A stretch of DNA of 64,000 nucleotides from Isoetes taiwanensis (GCA_021234155.1 JAJEKV010000032.1:6482736-6546735); one strand, 5' to 3'; shown: positions 11,146 through 22,847, numbered from the stretch's first letter. Notes: generated by a model not told the origin, from the letters alone. Numbers and translations are program-made.

Positions 11146-12784
11146 AGATCTCCCATGCCTCTTGTAGAATACCAATCTTGCTATACATAATGTACCAGAT
11201 GCTCTGCAAGCACACGATTGATCAGATAGAATATAGAACATGAGGTAAAAAATTCTTGGCAGAGTGGATATAATATCAAAGAGAAACTTATCAGAAAACC
11301 TGGCCATGTTCATTTTTTGGATATGCTAATTTTCAACACTAGAAACTATGGTGTCTCTACGTAAACTACTTAAGCAGATTGATTTTTAAACAACTCAATT
11401 AATCTGAGATGCACAATATATGTAATTCTGGAGAGTATGTAATGCTCATGGGTTTAGCTTTTACTTAATATAAGAAATTTATCGCGGCAACCTTGGGCGT
11501 CGCGAACATTTCTCTCCACTGGCTCACTTACTGGCTGGAATTCTGTTTGAATCTTGTATGGGACAAGAAGAAACCGATGAATATGTCCAAAGTTTTAAAA
11601 GTTACATCGACCGGTAATCTCGACATCTCAGTAGTGGCATATGCTACATGACGAGCTGGTCTTGGTGGATGCAGTTCATACAATGTCGTTAGTTGCAACA
11701 AGACAATGTTGGCATGATTAAACTTGTGGAAGATCCAACTAAATTGAAGATGCATTCAGGTAATTGACAAAGGTGACCTTATTTGGTATAGCCTTCTCTT
11801 GGCATTCTTACATAATTGAAATGCCTCAGCCAGATGCCCATAATGTTTGGAAATGTTCGCATATATGAAACAAACTGGATCGCGTATGTGAAGCTGTTTT
11901 TGCATATGCGAACATTTAAAAATGCATATTGAACTTGAAAATAATTCATGTACACGAAAAGAACCAAAACGCGCATGTAAACTTTGTTTCGCTTGCGGGT
12001 TTTTGTGAAGTTCGTGTAGTACACGAAATATTTTAAATTTCGTGGGTGCCGTTGGAAACACCCGGATACGTGTTTTGGTTCTTTTCGCGTACATGAACAC
12101 ATGTAAAGCATTTTTTTCTATTTTGTTTAGCAAAAGATTTTTTGCATACCTGTTTGATCTGTTTTGCTTAACTGTAATATTATATATAAGGAAAATATGT
12201 TTAGCCTTAGAATTCACCTCATATATTGAATACCAGTTTGAGTCAACAAACTTCTTGGGAAACATCTTCCTTTGAGGTGTGGATTTTGTGTCTTGGCCCT
12301 AACGCTAGATTCTATAAAGTGAGATTACTCCTTCCAAGTGTTTTCCAACCTTAGGTTCCTACTAGGTTCCTTAGACTCTTATAGGTTCTTGTCCCCTTCC
12401 CCCTCCCTCCCGATTCTCGAACGGAACGTCGACATAACATATGCATAGTGAGCTTGCTCCTTCGCATATATATACATCTTCCTTTAGTTCGTGCAATCAC
12501 CCACAGTACCTCATGCCCCTAAGGTTTTAAGCTAGGGAACGTCTCACGATCCCATCATCGTGCATGATCATTTGATACCCTGCCATGATCCCCCTATGGT
12601 CATGCGCACTCTTGGTGCGTGTTGGCCTAGCGAATGCCTTAAGAGCATATCCCATCATCGCCTACACTTCCAAGACATTGGCATATGCACTCCACTAGCC
12701 AAAATGCATAAGCCTCACTTAGAACTATACAAAGACATACAAATTAGCTAAACACTTGGCAAGTCGGCGTCGACCAGCTCGGAG
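11146..12784. other. Intergenic with two small inverted repeats
   Basis: No recognisable gene. It holds a hairpin with ~15-bp arms (AAATGTTCGCATAT and its complement, about 11849-11920) and a larger foldback at 11946-12097. Open stretches on both strands here are by-products of the palindromes. The segment 12280-12780, next to the chromovirus 3' end, is where a 3' LTR would be expected, but no matching partner is seen upstream of gag. Confidence 0.4.
11946..12097. repeat. Foldback with ~27-bp arms
   Basis: The left arm reads CATGTACACGAAAAGAACCA and continues AAACGCG. The right arm is its near-perfect reverse complement (CGTGTTTTGG then TTCTTTTCGCGTACATG). The loop is about 90 nt. It may be a small MITE or a small-RNA-type hairpin; no target duplication was identified. 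Confidence 0.6.
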
Positions 12785-13920
12785 ATGCCTCGGCCATCGA
12801 ACTCCTTCATAAAGTCCGGGTATTGCTTCTCCAAATCCTGCTTTAATACCCAAGTTGCATCTTTCATGGGCAAGTGCTTCCACTTGACCAAGTATTGGAG
12901 GATGCCTTACCGAGGATCAACTCGGGCACTATTTCGACTTGTTCCTCCGTCATCTCCAACAAAGTTGGAGTTTCCAAAACCTCATCCGGGTTTGGGTTGT
13001 GCCTTTTCAACAGGCTCACATGGAAGACCTTATGGACTTTAAGGTGTGCAGGCAAGTCGAGCTTATAGGCTTGGCTCCCTGTTCGCTCCAAAATCTAGGA
13101 GAAAGGACCTGCCCACCTAGGAGCAAACTTCTTACAATTGCCGATGCGAAGCTTCGCTTGCTTGACCTTGATCTTGAGCCACACATTGTTCCCTACCTGT
13201 CGGCTACACTCTTCTGCCGACTCCTTGCCGCTAGAAGATATCCTCTCACTTTTTCCACTAGCTGTTGCATATCAGATAACATCTGTTGAGAGACTTCAAC
13301 CTTGGACACTGGATTGTGCCACGTATCTGATGTCAAGCATTGATACCCATAATTGATCATGAAGGGGGACATCTGGGAAGATTCTTGCTTGGTGCTATTA
13401 TAGGCAAACTCCACCAAGTGAATGAAATCATCCCACTTAGATTGCTTATTCCAGACATAGTTCCTCAACATATCTTCTATGATTCGATTCGTGCGCTCCG
13501 TCTGCCCATCCGTCTGAGGATGATACGCCGTACTTATGGAGAACTTCGTCTGAAGCATGCCTGACAAGTCTTGCCTGGAATCATGAAATTTGAATCTCTA
13601 TCCGAGATTATTTCTCTTGGCATCCCATGGAGTCTAAAAATCTACTTGGTGAACAATATGGCAGTATCTAACGCCGTGTCTGTGGTCCTGCACGGCACAA
13701 AATGTGCCATCTTGGACAATTTGTCCACTACCACCATCAAGGCATCTTTGTCCCTTATGGTTCTCGGGAGTCCTGTAATAAAGCCCATGCTTATTAATTC
13801 CCATTTCGCATTTGGCACATGCAATGGTTCCAACAATCCTGGAATTCGAAGTTGCTCTGCCTTCGTCTGCTGACATAACTGGCACTCCCGAATATACTTA
13901 GCTATTTGCTTCTGCATGCC
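12785..13920 (-). pseudogene. Chromovirus integrase and chromodomain, broken
   Basis: The zinc-binding HHCC half (C-Q-L-C-Q-Q-T-K-A-E) is followed by the catalytic core and then a G-S-Q-A-Y-K-L-D-L-P segment. Next comes the chromoviral link F-H-V-S-L-L-K-R-H, and finally a chromodomain with Y-L-V-K-W-K-H and T-W-V (about 12790-12900). The first core aspartate is replaced: I-S-M-G-F-I-T-G-L-P stands where the family has S-M-D-F-I-T-G-L-P. At least three frame changes or stops break the reading frame (near 13640, 13570-13600 and 12910). In the family this enzyme inserts element DNA, and the chromodomain steers it to heterochromatin. Confidence 0.85.
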
Positions 13921-13923
13921 GGG

Positions 13924-15932
13924 CTAGAAGTAACTACTTCTGATCTTGAAATAGGTCTTCATAAAATCCGCATGCCCAGTTATTGGGCTATTGTGTGTGT
14001 CATGGAGTATTAACTTCCTGACTCCTGATGACTCTGGTACACACAATTTGTTCTTATGGTATAATAGGTTACCTTCCTTCTTAAAATGTTTGAAGGTTTC
14101 CATTTCTTTGTTTATTCTTGCCTTCTTAGAAAGGCTTGCCCATACTTCTTTGAAGTTGTCCGATGGCAACATTTCTTCTATCTTCTTGCCATACTCACTG
14201 ATGAGTGTCGATATGGCATTGCAATGGACTCTCATCTCCAACAGTCTTCGAGAGAAAGCATCCGCAACTTTGTTCAATTTCCTCGGCTTGTAGACTATCT
14301 CAAAGTCATATTCTTCGAGGAATTCCATCCACCTCCTTTGCCTCAAATTTAGGAGTGGTTGTGTAAAGATATACTGGAGGCTGTGGTGGTCTGTGTCTAG
14401 TTGGAACTTCCTACCCAATAGGTAGTGCCTTCAAATTCTCAGGGCTCTCACTATGGCCAAGAGCTCTTGGTCGTGAATCGGGTATCGTTCATCTTCTTTG
14501 AATCATAAGCAACTACTCTTCCCTCCGGCATAAGGACTCCTCCTGTCGCTAGAGCATCCATTGCCACCAACTTGCCCTTGCTTGGATCTGGGAGGCTAAG
14601 GACTTGCGCTGTTGTTAATGCCTCTTTGAGCTTCTCAAAAGAGGGTTGGATATTCTCAAGCCAATGTTGCACCCAATCTTTCACCTTCTTATCCTTAGTG
14701 AGGTCCGACAAAGGGGACGCCCACTTCGCGAAGTCCTTTACGAACTTGCGATAGTACCCTGCCAAGCCAAGGAAATTTCTCACTTCTCCCACATTCTTCG
14801 GTGCTGGCCAATCCACTATGGCTTGTATTTTCACCGGATTTGCTGAGATTCCTTCAGCTATGACTACATGCCCCAAGTAATCCACTCTACCTATTGCAAA
14901 GTGGCACTTTGAGAGTTTACCATATAAGCGATACCGCCTTAGCTTCTCTAACACTCTCCTCAAGTGTAGGACATGTTCCTCTATAGTCTTACTATAAATT
15001 AGGATATCATCAAAGAATACGATGGCAAATTCGTCTAGAAATTCGTTCATCAAGCGCATAAATATTGCTGGCACATTCGATAAGCCGAAAGGCATTACCG
15101 TGAACTCATAATGGCCATATCGCGTTCTAAAAGCAGTTTTGTGGATATGTTCTTCCTTGATCCCTATTTGATGATAGCCCGACCTTAGGTCAATTTTGGA
15201 GAAGACCTTTGCTCCTTGCATCTAGTCCATCAAATCATCCGCTGGGCAAAAGTATGCTGGTGGGGTACAAAAGCAGGCGTCCGGACACATGCTGACAGCA
15301 CTCATATAGCACCCCATATGGCAGCTTGTTTAGGGTGTTGCTGGTACTAGCCTATGGTAATTAGGTAATCAATAGAAATATGTAGCATCTCTAATGAATG
15401 GTAATGTAGCATCAATAGAATAGTAGGTGCAGGGTGTTGATCTAAGTGCTGGGACCGCATTTTTTTGTACCCCACCAGCATACTTTTGCCCTGCTCTTGG
15501 CAATACATACTTGTTCTTTATCGTTTGCTTATTGAGCTGACGATAATCAATGCACATCCGTAGACTTCTGTCTTTCTTCTTGACGAAGATGATGGGTGCT
15601 CCAAAAAGAGACACGCTTGCCCTTATGAACCCCAGCTCAAGCAGTTCTTGTAACTGCTTCTTGAACTCAACTAGTTCAGGAGTGCTCATCCTGTAGGGGG
15701 CCTTGCTGGTAGGCTTAGCATTTGGTGTTAGTGTGGTCTCACACTCCACGCCCCTATAGGATGGTAGCTCGCGAATTTCATCCAGAAATACTTCGTTGAA
15801 CTCCTTGATTAGCCTTGCTACCGACCCGGGCAGCTGCTTCAAGCTTAGCTCACTTTTCTTCACTTGAATGGGCTCAATCGCCTCTAGCCTAAGGATATAC
15901 CCCACTCTATCCTTTATTATGCTTTTCTGCAA
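13924..15932 (-). pseudogene. Chromovirus reverse transcriptase/RNase H, interrupted
   Basis: From upstream, the fingers region reads [16 protein letters not shown] and ends at V-L-P-R, where the MITE is inserted. After the MITE the frame resumes with A-D-D-L-M-D, then a TAG where family members have glutamine, then [11 protein letters not shown]. The catalytic block is F-F-D-D-I-L-I-Y-S. The connection and RNase H region follow ([18 protein letters not shown]). The last part (13924-14418) carries the integrase zinc histidines and is closed by a stop at 13924. A frame change separates 14451 from 14418. Confidence 0.85.
15244..15492. mobile_element. 249-bp MITE inserted in the chromovirus reverse transcriptase
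   Basis: The 29-bp terminal inverted repeats are perfect. They start GGGCAAAAGTATGCTGGTGG (15244-15272) and are mirrored at 15463-15491. GCT flanks both sides (15241-15243 and 15493-15495), provided one unpaired T is counted in the element. Removing element and duplication restores the reverse transcriptase frame between V-L-P-R and A-D-D-L-M-D, which confirms the boundaries. The superfamily is uncertain; a 3-bp duplication would suit PIF/Harbinger or CACTA. Confidence 0.85.
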
Positions 15933-16680
15933 TTGCTCTAAGGAGATGCACTACATAGCTGAACTTACTTTCTTACCCTTGACTATGAAGCAATTTCCGT
16001 CTGGTGCCGTCATGGAGATCTCGTTCCTGTCGCAGTCGATCATTGTTTTGGCTGGCCTTAAGAATTCCATTCCATTATTAGGTCATACTTCCCAATATCC
16101 ATTACTTCCGCATTCATAAGCCATTTGCTTCCACTAAGGTCTATGTTAAAACTGATCCTCCTCCCCTTAATGTGGCGGATAGCACCGCTTGCCATGCTGA
16201 CTGTCTAGGCTTGGACCTCAAGGTCTTGTTTTTCATAAGAGCAGCTAACCTTGGAGAGGCGAAATTATGCGAGCTACCTGTGTCTATTAGAACTATATAG
16301 GGCTTGCTATCTATAATTCCCTCTGCTGAAATGACTGTAGACTAATTCTTAACCTCTCCTGACTCAATGGCAGCACAGATTCTACACTCACCTTCAATGT
16401 AATCCTGAGGTTCTTGCTGGCCGTCTTCCTCGTCATCCCTTTCAGTCGGTGACTTCCAGTCGATAAGCTCTGCTAATGCTGACTGCATGACAAAGGGGCA
16501 GTTGTGTGTGCGGTGCCCCGGCTGGAAGCACCTGAAGCACAATTTCTTCTCTATGCATCCTTGTCTTTTTTCTTTCAGGATGCTTTCTAGAAAGAATCTT
16601 ACTGACTTGCCTCCTGGGCCTTCCTGCTGTTTGCGCTCCCCATAAGATCCTTTTCTATCTGCCTTTCCTTGGTACTAGCT
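15933..16680 (-). pseudogene. Chromovirus CCHC knuckle and aspartic protease
   Basis: A zinc knuckle C-F-R-C-F-Q-P-G-H-R-T-H-N-C lies near 16500-16542 and would bind the element RNA. About 240 nt further on the minus strand is the protease active site, V-L-I-D-T-G-S-S-H-N-F (about 16263-16300). A stop (TAG at about 16342) separates knuckle and protease, and more stops follow before the reverse transcriptase. The domains sit in the normal order directly after gag. Confidence 0.75.
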
Positions 16681-17520
16681 TCACGCTGGCGTAGAGGAAG
16701 CTTGCCTGGGTTGATATGGTCCTGCTGCCTTCCCTTTGTATGGTAGCTGTTTCTGTCTCGGAGTTACTGGCGCTTCCTCTAAGCTCAAGGCCTTATCTTC
16801 GGCTTCCCCAACTGTCTTCGGGTTAATTGCTCGCTTTAACCTCTTAATGTTGCTATTTAGGCCTTCGATGTAGCCATCCACTGCTTGCCTTTCCGGGATC
16901 CTCAGAACATTGAGTCTCAGCCTCATGAACTCCTCTATGTATTTGGCCATGGATAAGTTGCCCTGGTCCAACCTATAAAATTGCTGGATCTGTCTGCTTG
17001 TGTGTGATCTCGGGATATAATGCTTACCGAATGCCTTGCTGAAGGTTCTGAATCTGCAGTTGTTTCTTCTTAACTTATTTGATTTGGCGTAACCCTTCCA
17101 CCATATTCTGGCTGGCCCAATTAGGTTTGCTGTTGCTACCTTAACTATGTCTTTGTCCTTCATTCCATACGAATTCCCAAATTCTTCCATTTCATCCAAC
17201 CATACTTCTGCTTCCATTCCTGACCTATCCTTGCTCGAGGACTGGCCCAATTTTCTTGTTTTCCACACATTGCTCATTGCGCTGTCCACCTTCTTTTGGT
17301 AGTCGTATGTTCTCTTGTTCTTGTCCCTACCCTGAGAAGTATCTGACCCACTCTCCGAGCTACTTCCAGATTCACTTCCTGTGGTGTCTGATCTGTTGGA
17401 GGTGGAAGCAGATGGGCTCCTCCGACCTCTTCTTATTCTTCTCGGGTGCCTGGGCTTCTTCCCTCTGGGCTGAGGAGCTTCATTGAAACCTCTTGGGCGA
17501 TGGAGGTGGTGGAGGTCCAT
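16681..17520 (-). pseudogene. Chromovirus gag
   Basis: The open frame of about 279 codons has a basic, serine-rich front (K-K-P-R-H-P-R-R-I-R-R-G-R-R). The retrotransposon gag domain follows: V-W-L-D-E-M-E, then A-R-I-W-W-K-G-Y, then Y-I-P-R-S, then Y-I-E-E-F-M-R-L-R. This forms the particle shell in the family. The frame also extends toward 17700 on the minus strand but is cut by a stop near 17555, so the chosen start is an internal methionine. The gag body is the best preserved piece of the element. Confidence 0.8.
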
Positions 17521-17745
17521 ATTCTTGGGCGTCCATCAATGGTGTGGCCCACTGTAAGAGCTATTGCATTTGGATCCTCATCTGTGTCAGCCTTGTGTTC
17601 ACTGCTTCAACTGACATGTCTTGCTCTTCATCCTCCTCTCTGCCGAACAAGTTCCTGGGCTGCCACAGATGTTGCTGGCCTAGACCTTGGAGCCCTGAGC
17701 CGGTGTTCCTGGCTGCAAGTATTAGTACCAATATTGTTATTTAAG

Positions 17746-18521
17746 TTATACATCGTTCGTATATGTTAATCATAAAAGAAATCAAGTTATCATTCAACTT
17801 ATAAGTTAACAACGAGTTATAATAACTGATACATCAGAAGTTGATATATTATAGAGAAATAGATAATAGTACATGGAAGTTTCAAGACATTTTTATACAT
17901 ATAATACTAGTACAGAGGAACAAGGGGGGTGTTCATCGTCGAGAGCCCTTCATGGACTTGAAGAAATTCTTTACATCCTTGAGTCGGAGGCCCTTGCCGA
18001 CGTTGCGCAGGATGTTCCTGGATGACCCGCCTTCGAGAGCTCGAGCCATTTGAGGTGGAGGAAGTGGAGGTGCGGCCACGACGGCCGTCATTGGTTCATC
18101 TCTCAAGTGACCTCTGGCGAAGTCGAGGCTGTAGAGTACTACAGATCTCTTGAAGAGAATGATATGATCCGTATTGCTGCTCAGCCTGAGAGTGCTATCA
18201 AGAGCGCTGCCTCCTCCCCTCGTGGGCTAAACTCCTTGTGGAAAACTATCATCTGTCCCTGACTAAGGACTGGAAGGTAGTATCGAAGTGCTCTCCCCAA
18301 TCCTGTCGTGCGCTTTCTTTGAGTGGCTCCGCCGTAAACATCGAGTGCTAGGAGGTCTTCATGATCTCTTTATATTGTGGTTGCACTGTCCAAGTTGATG
18401 CTGTTGGACACCTCTCGCATGCTTCGCGATCGAACGGATTGGTTAGAGTTGGGCCCCTCCCCGGTTTGTACAACCTGCTTTAGATCGCTTGGAATTCTTC
18501 CTCTGGGATGACTGGCGGTTG
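17746..18521. other. Unassigned sequence between chromovirus and CACTA element
   Basis: No domain is recognisable on either strand. It should include the 5' LTR of the chromovirus if that survives, but no matching copy was found at the other end. It is continuous with 31627-32288 across the CACTA insertion. Confidence 0.3.
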
Positions 18522-18540
18522 TCGCACTACAAGAGAATGC

Positions 18541-18860
18541 CTGTTCTGCGTCAGAAAAATCGTCAGATGGTCTTCACAAAACAGACAACTGCCCATACCC
18601 TACTGGCTGACGATTTACCTGACGATTTTTATCTGACGATGAAGCGTCAAAAAAATCGTCAGTTTTCTGACGATTAAGCGTCAGAAAAATCGTCAGAACT
18701 TCTGACGATTAAACGTCAGACAAATCGTCAAGATTCGTCAGAAAAATCGTCAGGAAAAACGTCAGGAAAAACGTCAGAAAAAAAGTCAGCAAAATCGTCA
18801 GCAAAATTGTCAACAAAATCGTCAACAAAATCATCAAAATTTTTGTCGTAACAAGTTTTG
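18541..18860. repeat. CACTA left subterminal repeat array
   Basis: Many copies of a CTGACGATTTTT-like motif occur in both orientations (for example CGTCAGAAAAATCGTCAG), decaying inward to GTCAACAAAATCGTCAAC. In CACTA elements such arrays are transposase binding sites. Confidence 0.85.
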
Positions 18861-19378
18861 CCAAATTTGTCAGGTTGTTCGTCTATTTGGATTTTGTGTG
18901 GATTTGCATTTTGTTTGGAATTTAAAATTTGTATTGATTTGCAATATGTCTGCATTTTCAATTACACAGCTTGTAATGCATAAATAAACTGAGAGAAGCG
19001 AGCATAAATAAAACAAGAACTCCTTTATTCAAATGCAATAATAAGTCACAATTACATGTAACAATATCTACAATGCCAACAAAAATATACTGTGGCAAGT
19101 GCTCACTAACAGTTTCATTTCATTGTTGCAATATGCTTGTTCTCTGCAAAATGAAAATATACGATATTATTGATTGCCCTGCATGCACGTGACTACTAGT
19201 ATACCTTAAAGGCCAACTAGTATACCTTAAAGGCCCGAGTTATTTTATAAATCATGAACCTAAAATTCAAAATGGGCACTGATATATAAATCAATTTAGA
19301 ATGATTGTTTCTATCTTTTTACAGAGAGTGACTTGCCACTTTAGCCAAAGAAGGAGATTTGTTGAATTCTTCACTTGT

Positions 19379-19603
19379 CACTTGCTCCAGGCTTATTGAA
19401 GGTAGCGTAGGGTCTGCAGCCCGCATTTCAGTGGTGTTAACAACTATTTTTTACATATACAATTCAAGTAGTAGTAGAATACCTTGGTTGACTATTTTTT
19501 ACATATACAATTCAAGTAGTAGTAGAATACCTTGGTTGCTTATTGAGGGCATCGCAGGGTCTGCAGCCCATAGTTCAGTGGTGTTAATAGAGATCCTGTA
19601 ACA
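19379..19603. repeat. Local tandem duplications
   Basis: A 48-bp unit (starting CTATTTTTTACATATAC) occurs twice in a row at 19444-19539. It is flanked by two diverged copies of a segment containing GGGTCTGCAGCCC and CAGTGGTGTTAA. Confidence 0.75.
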
Positions 19604-20164
19604 AGTAACACGGGGTCAAGAACATTTTAAGCCAAATAGAGATTATTTCCAAATGACTTCTTTAAGAATACACCTTGTGTTACTAAAATATTACGACAAT
19701 ATTAAACTGGTCGAACCATTCAATATTTAGGAGCAAACAATGGTTGTTCTACCATGCCATGCATGCACACAAAATATTTAGTACAATTGTATGTTTATCT
19801 AAACCTGTGTTACAGAATGTACATATTGAAACTGCCTTTTCCTTAGCTGTAGAAAATGCATACAGTAATATATCCAAGTTTCAGCAATCAACATCATCAT
19901 CACAGAGTAAAGCCTTTTATAGCAAAATTTGGAGACGTATCCAGATGTATGATGTATGGAACAACCGCAATATGGCTTCGGCTTCTCTCTGCAGCATCAA
20001 AACTTGTATAGCTAGTTATTCCCTGCCATATCTATGTTAGAGCAGAAACTAGATTAAGCATTTTCTCTCATTGCTTAGAAGGCAGAGAAAGCATAAATGC
20101 TATATCAACAGATGTGATGATTACTCCAAGCAATCACATTAAAGAACATCAAAGAAATTCTTAC

Positions 20165-20223
20165 AGTTCCATCATGACAACCAGCAAGAATGCGATCATG
20201 ATGCACACCTCGTGACCATTCCA
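20165..20223 (-). pseudogene. Captured exon of a WD40-type gene
   Basis: The minus-strand 59-nt segment has a CAG acceptor before it and a GTAAGA donor after it. It reads E-W-S-R-G-V-H-H-D-R-I-L-A-G-C-H-D-G-T, the pattern of a WD40 blade edge (hydrophobic, A-G-C-x-D-G-T). No neighbouring exon could be placed with confidence, so only a fragment seems to have been carried into the CACTA element. Which WD40 gene it came from is not clear; TFIIIC-type subunits have similar A-G-x-x-D-G-T segments. Confidence 0.45.
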
Positions 20224-20944
20224 CTGTCAACGGAATACTGTTCTAGAACTACTACGGAATAGACATGGACAAATATGCTGAAAAAGAGGCAGAGTGAAAA
20301 CCAGCTAAGCAAGGCCAAGAGAAACGTGATAAATTGCTCATACAAATTGAAAAGGCCCAAACTTTGGATAGAAATAAAAAAGGCCACACCCTTCCCAAGT
20401 TCAAATCTGAAAGAAAAAGAAAAATTCTTAAGGAGCATGGCGGCAAAGTAAAGTAAATTGAAAGGAAAAATGTAAAGATGCCTTGATGTCCGAAAGACTA
20501 ATGGTTAAGGGCATTAAGGTCAACGTAGAAGCATTCATTTTTTGTATCATCATCCAACAACCTTATATAATCATAGAAATCCATTTGATCCAATAATAAC
20601 AGCAGATAGCTAGTAACATACCAAACCATTATAATGCTTATTTGGTTAAAAACGACCCAAGTAACTATACAATTTGGTTATTAGCGGTTGGTATTACATA
20701 GGAATCCCCTTGGGCTAAATCCACTAAAAACAAGCTAAAAATTCTAGAATTAAAAATAAAGCAAAAGATAAAAGGACAACAAGCTAGGAAAGAGAACCAG
20801 ACAGAATATACCTTGGGTTTATCATGCTAGGATATTGGCATGATCCATTATACAGCACGTTTAGGTCCGAAAGCAGATATAGGACAGGTAATTGGGATTT
20901 CGATTCATGAAAAACTAAGCAAAAAACTTGGAAATTGACTGGCC

Positions 20945-21125
20945 TCTCCTTGCGATCAAGTTATCCACGGCTAAGCCTTTAGCATGGGGAAAAGGATTTA
21001 CGCAGTTTAAACAAGAATCAAATAAACCTTGCACGGTTTACACACGAAAATTGGTGGCCTAACCTTGCAATCAAGTTATCCACAGATAAGCCTTTGGCAC
21101 AGGAAAAGGATTTACACAGGTTACA
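20945..21125. repeat. Direct repeat pair, period ~118 bp
   Basis: Two copies of a segment containing CAATCAAGTTATCCACAG and AAGGATTTACACAG (the first copy diverged) begin near 20951 and 21069. Confidence 0.6.
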
Positions 21126-22029
21126 AGATCAGTTTACATGGGGACTTATATCAAAGATCCGGATAGACACAAGGCGGGTAAGACAATGAGAAAAATATTA
21201 TCTTGGGAAACAAATGAAGCATTCAATCTAGAAAATACAAAATCTTTCTTTGCAAGCTTCCTTTTTGAAGCTCTACTTCTTTCCAAAAGACCTCTGTTTA
21301 ATAACTCAACAACAAGCTTCATGCGGGGAGCCGAGAACCTCCAAATTCAAAACCATAAAGAAAAAGAGAGCGTAAGAAAGAGCGGTATCCGTGAACTAAA
21401 AATTGATGATGCCTACCGTAAAAATAAACCGATCTTACGAGTATGGTCGCTTCGAATACCGCCGCACGAAGTGTTCAAGTGATCAACAAGGGCTTATTGC
21501 ATTTCGATTGTAATTACGGCATGGCTGAATCAAAGTCATTTGCCGGTGAAAACCCCAAAACCGAAGTCCGGATTCGTATGGGCGTGGCGAAACCTCCAAA
21601 TCCGGATTCAACCGCCATTTACTTGCAAATCCGGGATGCATTGAGAATCTTTGGGCACTATTTGCATTTCTCGATCCTAGTATAGAGCTGTCCAAAAGCG
21701 GCCATCGCTTTCGGATAAGGGCGGCCGTTTTTGCCCCAAGAGCTGCTAGGGTTTCGATTACCCTAGGTTCGATTTCCAGAAGTAAACATAAGGAAATTAA
21801 TTTTTAAAAAAAACTTATATTGAAATTTTCAATTATTGGCAAAGGTTGTGAAATTTTCAACTATTGGCATCCAAGCCACAACGTCCCTTTACATTGTCAC
21901 CTTCTAAAATCATGGCTTTAGGTAATTCATTGTCACCTTCTAAAACTATGGCTTTAATTACCATAGCACCATAACGTAAAAAGCCAACAATAAAGCAATT
22001 GTTCAATCGCGGTGCCATTGTATTATAGA
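21126..22029. other. CACTA interior without a recognised gene
   Basis: Open stretches exist at 21138-21482 (plus) and 21443-21695 (both strands) with no known domain. Near 21744-21768, on the minus strand, an AAACCCTAG motif precedes a short GC-rich stretch, as in plant 5' UTRs. A captured promoter or first exon is possible but unproven. Confidence 0.3.
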
Positions 22030-22040
22030 CTAGAAACGTG

Positions 22041-22059
22041 TGCCCGGCGATGCCGGGCA
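22041..22059 (-). terminator. Helitron 3' terminal hairpin
   Basis: An 8-bp perfect GC-rich stem with a 3-nt loop lies 7 nt before the CTAG end at 22030-22033. In Helitrons this hairpin signals the end of rolling-circle replication. Confidence 0.75.
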
Positions 22060-22241
22060 TTAGTCGTGGACGTATGAGGGCATTGATGTGCGTTAGTTGT
22101 GGTTGTGTAGGTGGAAATAGACACATATATAGATACGGAACAAACATTACCTTTCTAAAGTGTACACATAATATGAAGTTCAAACAAACTGTTAAACAAA
22201 TATACTGGTTATATACGCAAATGAGGTTATGTCCGTCAATC

Positions 22242-22645
22242 TCAATGGATCCACATCATGAAGAACCTGTCCCAAAGAACTCTAGGAACGTCCGTCGGCT
22301 CGATGCGAAGCTCAGTTGCGAAGCCGATAGGTATAGAAGCTCCTCCCGTCGTGCCTATGGTGGCGAACATGAACGTGTAAACATGCTCTGATACCATGTC
22401 CCACACGCGCGACTCAGGTGTACCAAGCACAATGTTATGCTTTGTTAGGAAGTCAGGAAGCTCGTAATCACCAACTGCGTCATGTGGAATAGATGCCCAA
22501 GCCTTGAACCGTCTCCCATCACAAACACCAATGTGTGTGATGCCTCCTGGCGTGAAGCAAGTTCCCCTGCATGTATACTTGGAGGGGAACTTTTTTGACT
22601 CCAACACAGCAACACGCCAGCGTGTGTTATCAACTATCGCATAAC
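22242..22645 (-). pseudogene. Unidentified exon inside the Helitron
   Basis: The minus-strand frame is open for about 130 codons, preceded by a plausible acceptor (TTGTAG before GGAGTTATGCG, about 22650). It contains R-G-T-C-F-T-P-G-G-I-T-H-I-G-V-C-D-G-R-R-F-K-A-W, which looks like a real folded domain, but I do not recognise the family. Its place between helicase and 3' terminus is where plant Helitrons often carry RPA-like or captured genes. Confidence 0.4.
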
Positions 22646-22847
22646 TCCCTACAATAATAAGACATCATTTCAGAAAAAGATAGAAAACATGCATTGATGA
22701 ACTTCTTAATAAATGATAGATTTTGGTGAGAGACTCGTCTGGAGGGGGAAAACCGGATAGATAGGCATATCTTTCATCACAGCAGTGTACAAACATTTTG
22801 AAAAAATATCTAAGGTGGAGGGTAGTCCCCAATTGGGTCTGACTACC

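Larger units (their letters stand above)
12785..17745 (-). mobile_element. Ty3/gypsy chromovirus-type retrotransposon, decayed
   Basis: On the minus strand the order is gag, CCHC knuckle, aspartic protease, reverse transcriptase, RNase H, integrase, chromodomain, which is that of plant chromoviruses. Frameshifts and stops interrupt every domain. I could not find a pair of LTRs. A TTGGTACTAATACTTGC segment just upstream of gag (about 17724-17740, minus strand) could be a primer-binding site but is weak. A 249-bp MITE interrupts the reverse transcriptase. Confidence 0.85.

Noticed and set aside
11756-12265. 169-codon minus-strand open frame
   Set aside because: It spans the foldback at 11946-12097, so frames are open on both strands as a by-product of the palindrome; no domain.
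12280-12780. 3' LTR of the chromovirus
   Set aside because: No matching sequence could be found upstream of gag at 17.7-18.5 kb, so LTR status is unsupported.
18541-18860. Regulatory operator array
   Set aside because: Position directly inside CACTA ends and recurrence at the other end fit subterminal transposase sites better.
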